In this document: piece by piece, positions 35,339-44,758 of the stretch
Layout: each line of letters opens with the position of its first letter
Position numbering within the stretch: position 1 is the first letter of the stretch
Source: an uncultured Chryseobacterium sp.
GTDB taxonomy: Bacteria; Bacteroidota; Bacteroidia; Flavobacteriales; Weeksellaceae
Length of the DNA stretch: 64,000 nt
Direction of reading: 5' to 3'
Assembly: GCA_913776245.1 (NCBI GenBank)
Contig: CAJYLO010000026.1
Span: forward strand, 92,540-156,539
Program-made: the position numbers and the translations under genes
The notes under the pieces: model-generated
What the model saw: only the letters and a program-made list of their open reading frames with translations
Databases searched by the model: none
What the model was told of the DNA's origin: nothing

Positions 35339-36715
35339 CTATTTTATCATTGTCAGGAGCTTATCCAGAGTAGAATTTTTTTGATTGATAATTATAAGTT
35401 GACTTTTGTCATTTAAGAGAAATTTTCGGACAAATTCCTGATCTGGAATATATTTCCAATCCCTTAGTTCTTTAAAATTCGATTTTACAAGGGTAAGTTT
35501 CTGTGCATTATCGTTTGATATGACGATTAACTTGGTCAAAGGTGTCTTTTTCATAGTGTTGATGCTGGTTTCGGATAACTCCGAATCATTTTCTTCCATA
35601 GACCTGTAACGAAATTTGCGGCGTATAGTATTGAAATCATCACTGTTTTCTGAAATAACATACCTGTAGGTCATAATATTGTCTGGCTCGTTGATCCAAT
35701 TCGGGAAAGAGGTTTCATACAGCTGGATGTACTGATTGACAAAATTCTTATCGATGGATCTTTTTTCTGTGATGTATCCTTTGACCAGCGGATAGATCTT
35801 CCTGGACATCAGGTCGATATATTGATGGAAATACCAGTCATTGACATCTTGTTTACCATTATTTAGTTTTTCGTAAACGTAACCATTCCCCAAAGCTGTA
35901 GCCAGCACCTCATTCATGAGCAGGTATGCATAATTACTGGACCTGGACGGATTTGTTTTGAAAGCTTCGTCTATCAGGACTTTAAATTCCAACGTTTGTT
36001 CATTATAAATGATATGATAAGTCTCGTGCATCATTACACTGAACAGATCTTTGTAATCTTCTAAATCGGTCTGTATGGCGCTGACGAAGTTATTGTAAAA
36101 CGCCTGAGCGGTAAAATAATCAGATTCCGGAAAGGGATAAAATGCGATCTCGAAAGGAATTGACTGATCCCAACTCGAATTGTAAAATACCAATCCTTTT
36201 TCGAAATAACTGTCCAGATCATTGTTTTTGGCGTATTCCGTAATTTCTGCTAATTGTTTCTCAAACTTTATTTTATTGGGTTGATAGATGAGTTCATTAT
36301 AGATCGGGGTAAAGGATTTAATGTAAGTTGTAAGGGCATTCAAGACATTGTTAGGTAAAATACCGATAGATCGGAGTCTAAAATCATTGAGAGTATTGGT
36401 TTCAATAAGGTTCTTTTTCAGTAAATCCCTGGTCTGCATCCTCGTTTTCGATGCATAGGGATATTCGTCAAACTGATAGCTGTAGTCAATAGGAAGATCG
36501 TTAAATTCTCTGATCAGTTTTATAAATTCATCAGTGTTATACTTGGATTTTTGAAATTCGGTCTTGAAAACATTATCAGGATAATTCTCAGAAAGGTTTT
36601 GCATGAATACAAATACAGCAAGTGGTTCGGAATATTTGATATTGAACTTAATGCTCTTTCCCCACATCAACAGGGTTAAAAACATAAGTATCACAGTCAA
36701 ATGTTTTTTCTTCAT
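35339..36715 (-). CDS. putative secreted zinc metallopeptidase (HExxH)
   Basis: 458 residues from the ATG at 36715, which begins a signal sequence (MKKKHLTVILMFLTLLMWGKS); the longer frame adds eleven residues overlapping the upstream gene's end. A zinc motif H230-E-T-Y-H234 occurs in SVMMHETYHIIYNE, and LLMNEVLATALGNGYVYE offers E269 as third ligand, a gluzincin-like arrangement. I recognise no named family. The upstream gene (36723-37088) ends seven bases before it, so the two are cotranscribed and may act together in the periplasm. Confidence 0.65.
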   Translation of the reverse strand: MKKKHLTVILMFLTLLMWGKSIKFNIKYSEPLAVFVFMQNLSENYPDNVFKTEFQKSKYNTDEFIKLIREFNDLPIDYSYQFDEYPYASKTRMQTRDLLKKNLIETNTLNDFRLRSIGILPNNVLNALTTYIKSFTPIYNELIYQPNKIKFEKQLAEITEYAKNNDLDSYFEKGLVFYNSSWDQSIPFEIAFYPFPESDYFTAQAFYNNFVSAIQTDLEDYKDLFSVMMHETYHIIYNEQTLEFKVLIDEAFKTNPSRSSNYAYLLMNEVLATALGNGYVYEKLNNGKQDVNDWYFHQYIDLMSRKIYPLVKGYITEKRSIDKNFVNQYIQLYETSFPNWINEPDNIMTYRYVISENSDDFNTIRRKFRYRSMEENDSELSETSINTMKKTPLTKLIVISNDNAQKLTLVKSNFKELRDWKYIPDQEFVRKFLLNDKSQLIIINQKNSTLDKLLTMIK

Positions 36716-36722
36716 AAATAGA

Positions 36723-37088
36723 CTAATTAATGACTTTGGAAATTTCATCGGCCATCTTTTCTACTTTGATTATCATTGCTTTCGGAGTCATTGAGTATTC
36801 CATAATGATCTGTATTTTCCCATTCCAAACCTTGGCAATTACGCCTTTCCGTGTCCATCTGGCGAGTGGTGTATTGTCTTCATTCGGTGTTCCTAAATTA
36901 CTAATTATGATTGACTTTGCAGCATTGGTCTTGGAAGCCTCAAAATACGATGTGTAGACATACTTTTTATTGGTTTTCTCTACAGAAACTGATGTTTTTG
37001 ATGAAGTGGTCTTCGATGTGGTTTTGGTCTGTCCAGACAGTGAAAGCGCCAGTACGGAAAGGAAAAATGTCATTATAAATTTTTTCAT
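36723..37088 (-). CDS. small secreted protein of unknown function
   Basis: 121 residues. A signal peptide ends near SGQ (residue 20), then a Thr/Ser/Lys-rich linker (TKTTSKTTSSKTSVSVEKT) and a compact domain (YVYTSYFEASKTNAAKSIII ... VWNGKIQIIMEYSM). No family recognised. It is the first gene of a two-gene unit with the HExxH peptidase; it could be an inhibitor, chaperone or substrate, but nothing in the sequence decides this. Confidence 0.6.
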   Translation of the reverse strand: MKKFIMTFFLSVLALSLSGQTKTTSKTTSSKTSVSVEKTNKKYVYTSYFEASKTNAAKSIIISNLGTPNEDNTPLARWTRKGVIAKVWNGKIQIIMEYSMTPKAMIIKVEKMADEISKVIN

Positions 37089-37236
37089 AGGATGTTATTT
37101 CAATTTTATTCCTACAAAAGTGAACAATTTTGATATTTGATTAAGTTAATGAACGGTTAATGAAGAGTTAACCATAGTATTATTTTATTGAATTTTAAAT
37201 AAAATATTGGATAGATGAGAATACCTACCTGTCAAT

Positions 37237-38043
37237 TTAATGATTGGCTCTCAGGTAAATCTTATCATGATCGGATCGGATATCAATTTTCTGACCACCT
37301 CCGTTAATTTTACCATTCACCTCGTTAATCACTTGAGGCGGATTTTTCACATTCGGTGTGGCCACAGCCAATTGAAGTTGAGGCGAGACGTATATTTCGC
37401 CGTAGGTAGTGGAAGCTCTGACATCAGCCTTAATGCTTTTAGGCAGACTGACATCTGCGTGGCCGTAGATTGATATTATGGAAATAGGTCCTTTTACATT
37501 GGAGCTGAACATCGCATCAATATTGCCGTGGATCGATCTTGCCGTAACAGGGCCAGTAATATTTTCCAGCTTCACGTCGTTGTAGGTTGTAGCAATTTCA
37601 ATCTCGTTTTGTATGTATTTAAAGATCACTGTTTCAGAATGTTGGGACTGATTTTTATAAGAAACGATCACTGACTTTGGTACCAGGATTTTAATTTTCT
37701 TGGCAGCCATTATATTAATTGCGGTGACTTCCATCAGTCCTTTGTTTTCAGTCACGTTAATTCCCAGTCCAGTATTGTCCACCAATCCTAAACCATTAAT
37801 GGATTGAAGGCCTTCTGCACGCTTGTCAATTAAATTGTCTTTTTCGGTAACTGAAAAAATAATTTCGTCTCCGGAATATCCTTCAATAATTGCTTCTCCT
37901 ACGTTAATAATAAGTTTGCCTGCGGGCTTTTTGATTTTGTAAGATTGGACATAACCTTGCTGGCTTATAGGATCGTTCTTTCTATCCTGGGCATTTATAA
38001 AAAATGAATAGCAGGACAACATCAGTAAGCATAGATTTCTCAT
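37237..38043 (-). CDS. DUF4097-like (adhesin-type beta-helix) secreted protein
   Basis: 268 residues with a signal peptide ending near NAQ (residue 19). The body is a run of short beta strands of the DUF4097/putative auto-transporter-adhesin type (GKLIINVGEAIIEGYSGDEI; YNDVKLENITGPVTARSIHG; ISIYGHADVSLPKSIKADVR). It is the last gene of a three-gene operon behind an ECF sigma factor and a membrane HEAT-like protein, a layout common in Bacteroidetes. It probably sits in the envelope as a sensor or effector of that sigma system. Confidence 0.7.
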   Translation of the reverse strand: MRNLCLLMLSCYSFFINAQDRKNDPISQQGYVQSYKIKKPAGKLIINVGEAIIEGYSGDEIIFSVTEKDNLIDKRAEGLQSINGLGLVDNTGLGINVTENKGLMEVTAINIMAAKKIKILVPKSVIVSYKNQSQHSETVIFKYIQNEIEIATTYNDVKLENITGPVTARSIHGNIDAMFSSNVKGPISIISIYGHADVSLPKSIKADVRASTTYGEIYVSPQLQLAVATPNVKNPPQVINEVNGKINGGGQKIDIRSDHDKIYLRANH

Positions 38044-38078
38044 AATTTTCGGGTTTACTATGTATTTAAATGGAGAAT

Positions 38079-38918
38079 TTAATATTTTAGGATGGCTGCG
38101 AAGGCTTCATCCTTCACGAACATTTCGGGTGAATTCCTGGAAAGCTCAATGATTCGTTTGTGGATAGAATCGTTTTTACTGTCCAATCCGTTTTCAGCAT
38201 AAAACCTTATAAGTTCTTGCTGTACAATCGGATCATTTTGATTAAGAAAAATTTGATCTATTTTATCGGCAACTTCGCCCAGATACCTCTTTTTTTCGAG
38301 TGCTGCCAAGGCTGCCAATCTTACATTGGTATTGTCATCCGCTAATGCCAAAACACAAAGAAGTTGTATCATTTTATGATCAAAAGATTCCTGGTCGTCT
38401 AGCCAATCAATACCCTTAAGTCTGGAGCTGGCTGAAAATTGGTTTTCCATCAGTTGTCTGGCCGCTTCCGAATGATTTTCTGTAACTGTCTTACCAGAAT
38501 CTTGCGTCTGCGGAATCATTGATCCTTGGGATTCAGCAACAATTGATTTTCTGCCTATCGTTACGAGGGTTTTTTTAGGGTCTTGATTGGTGTCTGAAAT
38601 TACTTTGGGAGCGGCAGCTCGGCTTATTTTATTGTCCGTTGTCAGATTCAAGGTGTTGTGTGATTGTTTTGTTAAGTTTTTATCTCGGAACGCCTGGATT
38701 CGATCACTGTTAATATTTACAGCTAAATTAAAGAGTAGAATGATTGAAGCGGCCACGCCTGTCACAATCAATGTCCATTGCTTTACCGGATTTTTGCGTG
38801 AAGGTTTCTTCCGGCTGTGAACTTCAGACATGATTTTGTCAAACATCCCATCCGGAACATCCAAGGTGTCAAACGAATTGCGATGCTTATTGACGTATGT
38901 TTTAAGCGGATCGTTCAT
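38079..38918 (-). CDS. single-pass membrane protein with HEAT-like repeats, putative anti-sigma factor
   Basis: 279 residues. A cytoplasmic N-terminus (YVNKHRNSFDTLDVPDGMFD) of about 45 residues precedes one transmembrane helix (about 47-68, TLIVTGVAASIILLFNLAV). A linker leads to a periplasmic C-terminal part with HEAT-like helices (NVRLAALAALEKKRYLGEVA; DPIVQQELIRFYAENG). The start overlaps the sigma factor gene by 17 bp, so the two are translationally coupled. Sigma factor plus TM protein with short N-terminal domain is the classic anti-sigma arrangement; no known anti-sigma motif is certain. Confidence 0.65.
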   Translation of the reverse strand: MNDPLKTYVNKHRNSFDTLDVPDGMFDKIMSEVHSRKKPSRKNPVKQWTLIVTGVAASIILLFNLAVNINSDRIQAFRDKNLTKQSHNTLNLTTDNKISRAAAPKVISDTNQDPKKTLVTIGRKSIVAESQGSMIPQTQDSGKTVTENHSEAARQLMENQFSASSRLKGIDWLDDQESFDHKMIQLLCVLALADDNTNVRLAALAALEKKRYLGEVADKIDQIFLNQNDPIVQQELIRFYAENGLDSKNDSIHKRIIELSRNSPEMFVKDEAFAAILKY

Positions 38919-39474
38919 TGTTGTTTTGAGGTTTTAATTTTTCAATGATTTTCTTTTTAGCCCGGTGATAATAGCTTCTCACGGTGGCGTGAGGAATATC
39001 CAGTGTTTTAGCAATGTCTTCCTGTGACATATCTTCAAAAAGGTAAAGATTAACAATGGTTCTGATCTGTAGAGGAAGCGTTTCAATAATATGCTGAAGC
39101 TGGCTGAGTCTTTCCTCCCGTAATAATCCGGCTTCCGGTACATCATCTTCAATATTCGATATGATCTCATCCTCAATTTCCGTAAAGTATATCTTTCTCT
39201 TTCGGATGTGATTCAGAGACTGGTTGATTCCGATACGTTTGATCCATCCTCCGAAGCTATCAGAGTTTTTCAGAGACGCTATCTCGGAAAATGCTTTAAT
39301 AAAGGTTTCCTGTGTAATATCTTCGGCATTGCTACGATCTCCCACCAATCTATACACAGAATTAAAAACAGCCCGGGAATAACGGTGATACAATTCAGAG
39401 TAGCCTGAGCTGTCACCCGAATTGCAGCATCGAACCAAGTCGCTGTCACTTTTATGTTTACTGTTGGTCTTCAA
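38902..39474 (-). CDS. ECF-type RNA polymerase sigma factor
   Basis: 190 residues. Region 2 (YHRYSRAVFNSVYRLVGDRS, AEDITQETFIKAF, FGGWIKRIGINQSLNHIRKR) and region 4 (LPLQIRTIVNLYLFEDMSQE, IAKTLDIPHATVRSYYHRAK) are complete, so this is a sigma-70 family ECF factor. It is the first gene of the operon with the membrane HEAT-like protein and the DUF4097 protein. It likely redirects RNA polymerase to envelope-related promoters when the membrane partner releases it, and may regulate its own operon. Confidence 0.92.
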   Translation of the reverse strand: MKTNSKHKSDSDLVRCCNSGDSSGYSELYHRYSRAVFNSVYRLVGDRSNAEDITQETFIKAFSEIASLKNSDSFGGWIKRIGINQSLNHIRKRKIYFTEIEDEIISNIEDDVPEAGLLREERLSQLQHIIETLPLQIRTIVNLYLFEDMSQEDIAKTLDIPHATVRSYYHRAKKKIIEKLKPQNNNERSA

Positions 39475-39552
39475 ATAATTTGGCTATTAGTTCACACAAT
39501 ATATGACACATTAATATAAATATTGTTGCATGTCGCTTTAAAATAACGAGAT

Positions 39553-40389
39553 TCAAAAATCACAGGCACAGGTCTCTATTGGAATTCTAAAAGTATTGAT
39601 TTTTTCCTTTTCCCGTTTATTATAGAGTGCTTTGGCTTCTCTGCTGTCTACGTTCAATCCCTGATAGACGTAAGAAAATGTAGCGCCGGGTGCGTTCAGG
39701 TTGGCGAAAATCATTGAGGGATCTTCCCGATAATTATTCCAGAAAATTTCCCTTTTGCAAGGCGATAAACTGACTTTAGAAGTATGCGCATTCCGGCCTT
39801 CGATACTATTGCGCTCTTTGACAAGACCTTTAATTTCAAAAATAAAATGTTCTTCAGAGTCTGACACTTTAAGAATCAATCCGGGAAGACCGTAAAACTT
39901 ATAAGGGCCATCACCGATCGGAATATCCATTGTAAACCACGCGATCCAGTGTCTGCCGGCAAAGTCGGTTTCAGCTTTCTGAACATTGTAATTAAAAATT
40001 TTATGACGGTCTTCCGTGATTTTCCATACAGGCTTGCATAAATACTTTGTGAGGTATACTTTGTCAAAAAAATTCTCTTCCGTTATTGTGATTTGTTCCT
40101 TGGTATCTTTAACAACAAGTGTCTGTAGCTTCCACTCCGTTTTTGGAGCCGGAAAGCTGCGGCCTCCATCATTGGCAATAATAGTTTTAATTGAATCGTA
40201 CTTGAATTTAGCCACAGACTCATAGTAAGAGACATCCTTATCCTGCTGTAATACAGTTAATTCAGAATTGTAATTTTCAGAACCAAGCTCTTGCCGCCAC
40301 TTAAAGTCATAGAATATTTTATAGGTCTGGGCAGAGATGGCATTACATGTCAGTAAAAGCCATGTGGTCAAGATCATTTCGAGTTTCAT
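39553..40389 (-). CDS. GLPGLI family protein
   Basis: 278 residues with a signal peptide ending near SAQ (residue 21). The family motif is plain: YKFYGLPGLILKVSD (GLPGLI, TIGR01200-type) with the preceding WIAWFTMDIPIGDGP. Members are periplasmic or outer-membrane proteins found only in Bacteroidetes, often next to TonB-linked proteins; their biochemical role is unknown. It lies just downstream of the TPR/AraC regulator on the same strand, and the outer-membrane receptor at 42376 is close by. Confidence 0.88.
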   Translation of the reverse strand: MKLEMILTTWLLLTCNAISAQTYKIFYDFKWRQELGSENYNSELTVLQQDKDVSYYESVAKFKYDSIKTIIANDGGRSFPAPKTEWKLQTLVVKDTKEQITITEENFFDKVYLTKYLCKPVWKITEDRHKIFNYNVQKAETDFAGRHWIAWFTMDIPIGDGPYKFYGLPGLILKVSDSEEHFIFEIKGLVKERNSIEGRNAHTSKVSLSPCKREIFWNNYREDPSMIFANLNAPGATFSYVYQGLNVDSREAKALYNKREKEKINTFRIPIETCACDF

Positions 40390-40503
40390 ATATCAGTTTT
40401 TAATAGGTTGACTATCTATATGAAACATTTAAATGTAAAATGTTGCAGTGATTAAAATTCTAGGAAAAAGAAACTGGATGGCCTACAGTTCGCCGGATAG
40501 GAA

Positions 40504-42186
40504 TTAATATGCTTTCAACTTCCTGAGAAACTCTGTAGGACGAACGCCATTAAATTCATAAAAAAGATCGGAAAAATTCTGTCTCGATGCAATACCACAT
40601 TCATGTGCCAGGCTTTCCACACTGTATTTTTGGAAGGTCTTATTATTTTGGAGTTGCGCCGTAATGTAAGTAATCCTCAAAGTTCCCAGGTATCTGTTGA
40701 AATTATTTCCCTTGTGTTCATTGATAACCTGCGAAAGGTAATTGACATTGGTCTGCAGTTTTGTTGCGAGTTTCTGCTGCGTAAGGCCTTTCTCCAAAAA
40801 GCCAAGTTCACTTTCAAAAAGTTCTAATTTTTTTAAAATCTGATTCTTGATGTCGGATGGAATCTGAAGTTTTGATTTTTCAGCAGATTCCGGGCCGCTG
40901 TTCTTCATTACCTCCAGCTCACTTTCTGCCTGTAGCAATTCTAGTTTCAAGCGTTCATATTCCCGCCCGGAGAGCCTGCCGGATCTCACTTTATCTACAG
41001 CAAATGCGACGGATGCAGCCAGGAGGATTCCGATCAGCCCGGTGAGATAGACCATCTTTAACCTTTGTTCTTGGAGCGAAAGTTGTTGGACTTCAAGTAT
41101 GTGCCTGTCAAATTCTTTGTGAATTCTGCCGGACAGGTACCGGAAGTTTTCGCTCAGGTTTTGATCCACTTTTAATAATTGTCTGGTGTAGTATAATTCA
41201 TTGTGAACGCCCGTGGCGTGTTGTTCATTTCTTAGCAGATACTCAAAGGCTGGCCGCACTTCCGGCAGGACAAACTGGTGTCTCTTGAAAATAGAATCAA
41301 CCTTTTTGAAAGATTCCAGCGCCAGGTTTTTTCGATCTTGTTTTTCGAAAATTAAACCCTGATAAAAATGAATGACAGAAATGGTGATGAAATCGTCCTT
41401 TGCAATGAGTTCCGGAAGTGCTTTTTCAAAGTATTGGGCAGCCGCTTTGTAATGATTTTTATGCATTTCTGACACCGCTTTGGATTTGTAGAAAAGACTT
41501 TTCTGAAGCGGCGTTATCGAGTCATTCTGGTCCATAGTCATTGCCTTTGCCAGGAGTTGATCTGCTTCATCGTATCGGCCGAGTTTCTGAAGGCATGCAA
41601 CCATCTGATAAAGGCTGTTACTGTACTCTGATTCCGCAGATCCAGTCTGTTTCTTTTTTTTGTCAAAAAACTTAAGACATTTTTTAAACATGCCAAGCGC
41701 TTCTTCGTGAAAGCCCAGATAGACCTTCATCTCGGCAATCCGGTAAAGGTTCTGATGCTTTAGTGTCTCATTTTCGGATTGTTCCAGATACCGGTAGGCT
41801 AGCAGATACTGATTCAGAGCATTTTTAAACTGACGAAACTGATAGTAGTAAACAACACCTTTCCGCAGATAAGCAGTCCCAATGGTGTCCCTGTTTTTGG
41901 AAATTATAGCGCTGCGGATTGCTTCGTCTGCAAATTTGATTTTTTGGTCTCTTTCTTTTACGATATTTACAGCGTCGCCATAACCTTGAGCCAGTTTTTC
42001 CTGATTATTTTCTGCCCTTGCTTTTTCAAGAAAAGCATCAAGACCATTTTTGAAAGCAACATCGTCACCCGATAGAAGATACTGTTTCCGGAGCGCATCA
42101 TAATCCATTTGAGGCACGGCTTTTTCCAATGCCAAACCGAGCAACAACACTGAGAATACAATCAAAAATCTTTGGAATACTTTCAT
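40504..42186 (-). CDS. membrane-bound TPR protein with C-terminal AraC-type DNA-binding domain
   Basis: 560 residues. A signal or first membrane helix (about 5-25) is followed by TPR repeats (about 30-370), a transmembrane helix (about 379-402, VYLTGLIGILLAASVAFAV), a coiled-coil-like linker and an AraC-type HTH domain (LATKLQTNVNYLSQVINEHK; LAHECGIASRQNFSDLFYEF). It shares its layout with 13061-14515. It is divergent from the outer-membrane receptor gene at 42376, with promoters of both visible in the 190-bp spacer, so that receptor is its likely target. The GLPGLI gene follows on the same strand. Confidence 0.87.
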   Translation of the reverse strand: MKVFQRFLIVFSVLLLGLALEKAVPQMDYDALRKQYLLSGDDVAFKNGLDAFLEKARAENNQEKLAQGYGDAVNIVKERDQKIKFADEAIRSAIISKNRDTIGTAYLRKGVVYYYQFRQFKNALNQYLLAYRYLEQSENETLKHQNLYRIAEMKVYLGFHEEALGMFKKCLKFFDKKKKQTGSAESEYSNSLYQMVACLQKLGRYDEADQLLAKAMTMDQNDSITPLQKSLFYKSKAVSEMHKNHYKAAAQYFEKALPELIAKDDFITISVIHFYQGLIFEKQDRKNLALESFKKVDSIFKRHQFVLPEVRPAFEYLLRNEQHATGVHNELYYTRQLLKVDQNLSENFRYLSGRIHKEFDRHILEVQQLSLQEQRLKMVYLTGLIGILLAASVAFAVDKVRSGRLSGREYERLKLELLQAESELEVMKNSGPESAEKSKLQIPSDIKNQILKKLELFESELGFLEKGLTQQKLATKLQTNVNYLSQVINEHKGNNFNRYLGTLRITYITAQLQNNKTFQKYSVESLAHECGIASRQNFSDLFYEFNGVRPTEFLRKLKAY

Positions 42187-42205
42187 CGTTCAGAATTAAT
42201 CATCA

Positions 42206-42213
42206 CAAAAGTA
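42206..42213 (-). promoter_or_regulatory. -7 promoter element of the TPR/AraC gene
   Basis: On the minus strand TACTTTTG matches TAnnTTTG and lies 19 bases before the start at 42186. Confidence 0.5.
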
Positions 42214-42350
42214 ATGTAATTTATTGGACAGAATGGGAATAACTGCTTCTTGAATAATGACAGACCTTAAAACTGGATTGTGAGCACCAGAAGATGGTCT
42301 CAATTCATCAATAAGGACTTCTACCTTCAGGAAATCGGCAGATTAGGATA

Positions 42351-42358
42351 TACTTTTG
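42351..42358 (+). promoter_or_regulatory. -7 promoter element of the outer-membrane receptor gene
   Basis: TACTTTTG matches TAnnTTTG and lies 17 bases before the ATG at 42376. This rules out the longer open frame from 42280, which starts upstream of the promoter. Confidence 0.55.
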
Positions 42359-42375
42359 CCGGAAATATTATTTCC

Positions 42376-44691
42376 ATGAAGATCCTCACGATGTTTATTT
42401 TTCTATTTTCGTTTACCGCTTTTTGTCAGACCCCATTTAAAATCTCGGGAGAAGTGCTGACATCAGAAGGTCAGCGTTTGGAGCACTCTGAAATTATTCT
42501 TTTGGATGCCAATGACCGGAAGATAGATTCGGTTCAGTCGGAGAATGGCTTTTTCGAATTTAGGAATATCAACGCAGGTATTTATCATCTTCATATTAGT
42601 CATCATCAAAAAAATCAGGATGAACCCGTTTTTACTTTAGATTCTGATAAAAGCATGAAAATTATTTTCAGCAAGGATATTACGGAACTCGAAACGCTTG
42701 AACTTACTAAAAGCCGGAAACTGGTAAAGGTAGAGAACGGCAACCTGGTAATCAATATTGCTAATTCTGCTCTGGCGAAAAGTGTCAGTACAACGGATCT
42801 GCTTTCGCGTCTGCCATTTTTAAAAATTGACCCTAACGGCGAAGGCGTTTCTTTTATAGGAAAAGGTTCTCCATTGCTGTACATTGATAATCAGCGTGTC
42901 GATTTTTCCGTGCTGAGTGCCCTTACGATAGACGATATTGAATCGGTTGAGTTAATCCGCAATCCATCCATAAAATATGAGTCAGAGGGCAGGGCAGTGA
43001 TTAAGGTAAAACTTAAGCGCAGTAAAAAAGACGGGCACAAGATTGTGCTCACGGAAATCGCCATCATGCAAAAGAAATTCAGTAATTATTTTTCTGCCAA
43101 TTATCAGGGCAAAAAAAATAAGTCGGAATGGAAGCTGAATGCTGCTTACAACCAGATCAACCACTGGGAAAGCAACGGATTTGATTACCGCGTAGACACC
43201 AGATCCATCACTTCCGACTACATCATTAAATCCATTACAAAACGGCCGCAGCTGATTTTCGGAGCCAACTTCTTCCAGGAACTAGACCAGGATGGTGATT
43301 ATATTTCTTTGGCGCTCAATAGCAATTTAAGACCTGATAAAGGCAATAACATTACTAAGACCAACTACTCAGAAGGTCTCATTAAAAACAATGTGCAGAC
43401 CTCTAACCATCAGGACAGGAACCGGGCCACAACAAATGCTATTTTTAATTTCAATAAAAAAATTACTGCCATTGATGCCACGCTTTTCACCGGTTTCCAG
43501 TACAAGCATGAGAGCGATAACGTAGATTATGATTTTTATGATAACCGCGACTTTTCAGGTTTTGAGTTCAGCCAGTACCGTCATCAGCTTTATGCCGGAA
43601 ATGTTTACTCCGGACGTGCTGACCTTGAAAAAAAATTGTCAGAATCCTTCAGCTTACAACTCGGCGGAAGCTACAATAGCGCAGAAACCGTCACTGATAA
43701 TACGGCTTATCTCGCTGATATCGAATTGCCTGATGTGTTGAAATACCACTTCCGCGAGACCAATTGGGCAGGCTATGGAAATCTGAATTTAAAGATTAAA
43801 AAATTCTCCATGGACGCAGTTCTCAGAATGGAAACTACAGATGCAGAAGGCAAAAATGAAACTTCGGGAGCAGATGATATCTCACGTGATGATGTGGATT
43901 GGTTTCCGTCGCTCCAATTTAGTTATGAGCCAGATGAAAAAATGAGTTACAGTCTGGATTACCGCAAAAGTATCAGCAGGCCAAACTATGGCAACCTTTC
44001 TTCCGGAGGCCTGTACGGAAGTCCTTATGTGGAATACCGTGGCAATCCGCAATTGCTGCCTTCCTATTCCAACACTTTGACCTTATCGGCAAAACTCGGC
44101 TGGTGGTCTTTGACAGCATCGGTTTACCATGATAAAAATCCGATCGGTTATACTTTAGTTTATAATGAAACCAAAAACATGTCTACATTCACGCCAATTA
44201 ATTTTAACAAAGCTGAAGGAGCGAATCTTGGAATTGATTACGAATTGACTTATAAAAAATGGCAATCTCAGAACAATGTCAGTCTTAATCTGGACAGTAT
44301 TGAAGACCACCAAGCGATTTCCGGGCGCAGTACACCTTATGTATATTTATCAAGTAATAACAGTTTGTCGTTGCTTAAAAACCTGAAAATATTGGCAGAC
44401 GGATCCTATATTTCGAGTCGCACGCAGGGTATTTTCAGATATAATGCAATGCTATTGGTAAATGTAGGAATGACAGCAACTTTGGGTCAGTTTGACCTTA
44501 CTGCCAGATACAACGATATTTTCAGGCAGATGGATTATGTGCAAATTCTGAATTATAGAAACTTAAGTTCAAAAGGAACTTTCTATGGTAATACACCCAC
44601 GGTTTCTTTGAGCATCAAGTATAATTTCGGCAAGGTTTCGAAGTCCGGTTTCAGAGAAAAAGCGGTCAACGAAAATGCAGACCGCCTTTGA
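42376..44691 (+). CDS. TonB-dependent-receptor-like outer membrane beta-barrel protein
   Basis: 771 residues from the ATG at 42376, which starts a clean signal peptide (MKILTMFIFLFSFTAFCQ). An N-terminal carboxypeptidase-regulatory-like domain (FKISGEVLTSEGQRLEHSEI) precedes a plug-like part (VENGNLVINIANSALAKSVS; PSIKYESEGRAVIKVKLKRS) and a barrel with SISRPNYGNLSSGG, matching INRPGF in the related protein at 8300-10642. It is divergent from a TPR/AraC regulator, which probably controls it. Ligand unknown. Confidence 0.85.
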   Translation: MKILTMFIFLFSFTAFCQTPFKISGEVLTSEGQRLEHSEIILLDANDRKIDSVQSENGFFEFRNINAGIYHLHISHHQKNQDEPVFTLDSDKSMKIIFSKDITELETLELTKSRKLVKVENGNLVINIANSALAKSVSTTDLLSRLPFLKIDPNGEGVSFIGKGSPLLYIDNQRVDFSVLSALTIDDIESVELIRNPSIKYESEGRAVIKVKLKRSKKDGHKIVLTEIAIMQKKFSNYFSANYQGKKNKSEWKLNAAYNQINHWESNGFDYRVDTRSITSDYIIKSITKRPQLIFGANFFQELDQDGDYISLALNSNLRPDKGNNITKTNYSEGLIKNNVQTSNHQDRNRATTNAIFNFNKKITAIDATLFTGFQYKHESDNVDYDFYDNRDFSGFEFSQYRHQLYAGNVYSGRADLEKKLSESFSLQLGGSYNSAETVTDNTAYLADIELPDVLKYHFRETNWAGYGNLNLKIKKFSMDAVLRMETTDAEGKNETSGADDISRDDVDWFPSLQFSYEPDEKMSYSLDYRKSISRPNYGNLSSGGLYGSPYVEYRGNPQLLPSYSNTLTLSAKLGWWSLTASVYHDKNPIGYTLVYNETKNMSTFTPINFNKAEGANLGIDYELTYKKWQSQNNVSLNLDSIEDHQAISGRSTPYVYLSSNNSLSLLKNLKILADGSYISSRTQGIFRYNAMLLVNVGMTATLGQFDLTARYNDIFRQMDYVQILNYRNLSSKGTFYGNTPTVSLSIKYNFGKVSKSGFREKAVNENADRL

Positions 44692-44758
44692 GCTTTCCTA
44701 ATACTAATTATCTTGGGTGCGACGATCAGCGCTGAGATCAACAGGAATTGCTATGTAA

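Noticed and set aside
42280..42375. N-terminal extension of the receptor gene
   Set aside because: The promoter element at 42351-42358 and a clean signal peptide at 42376 show the longer frame is not translated.
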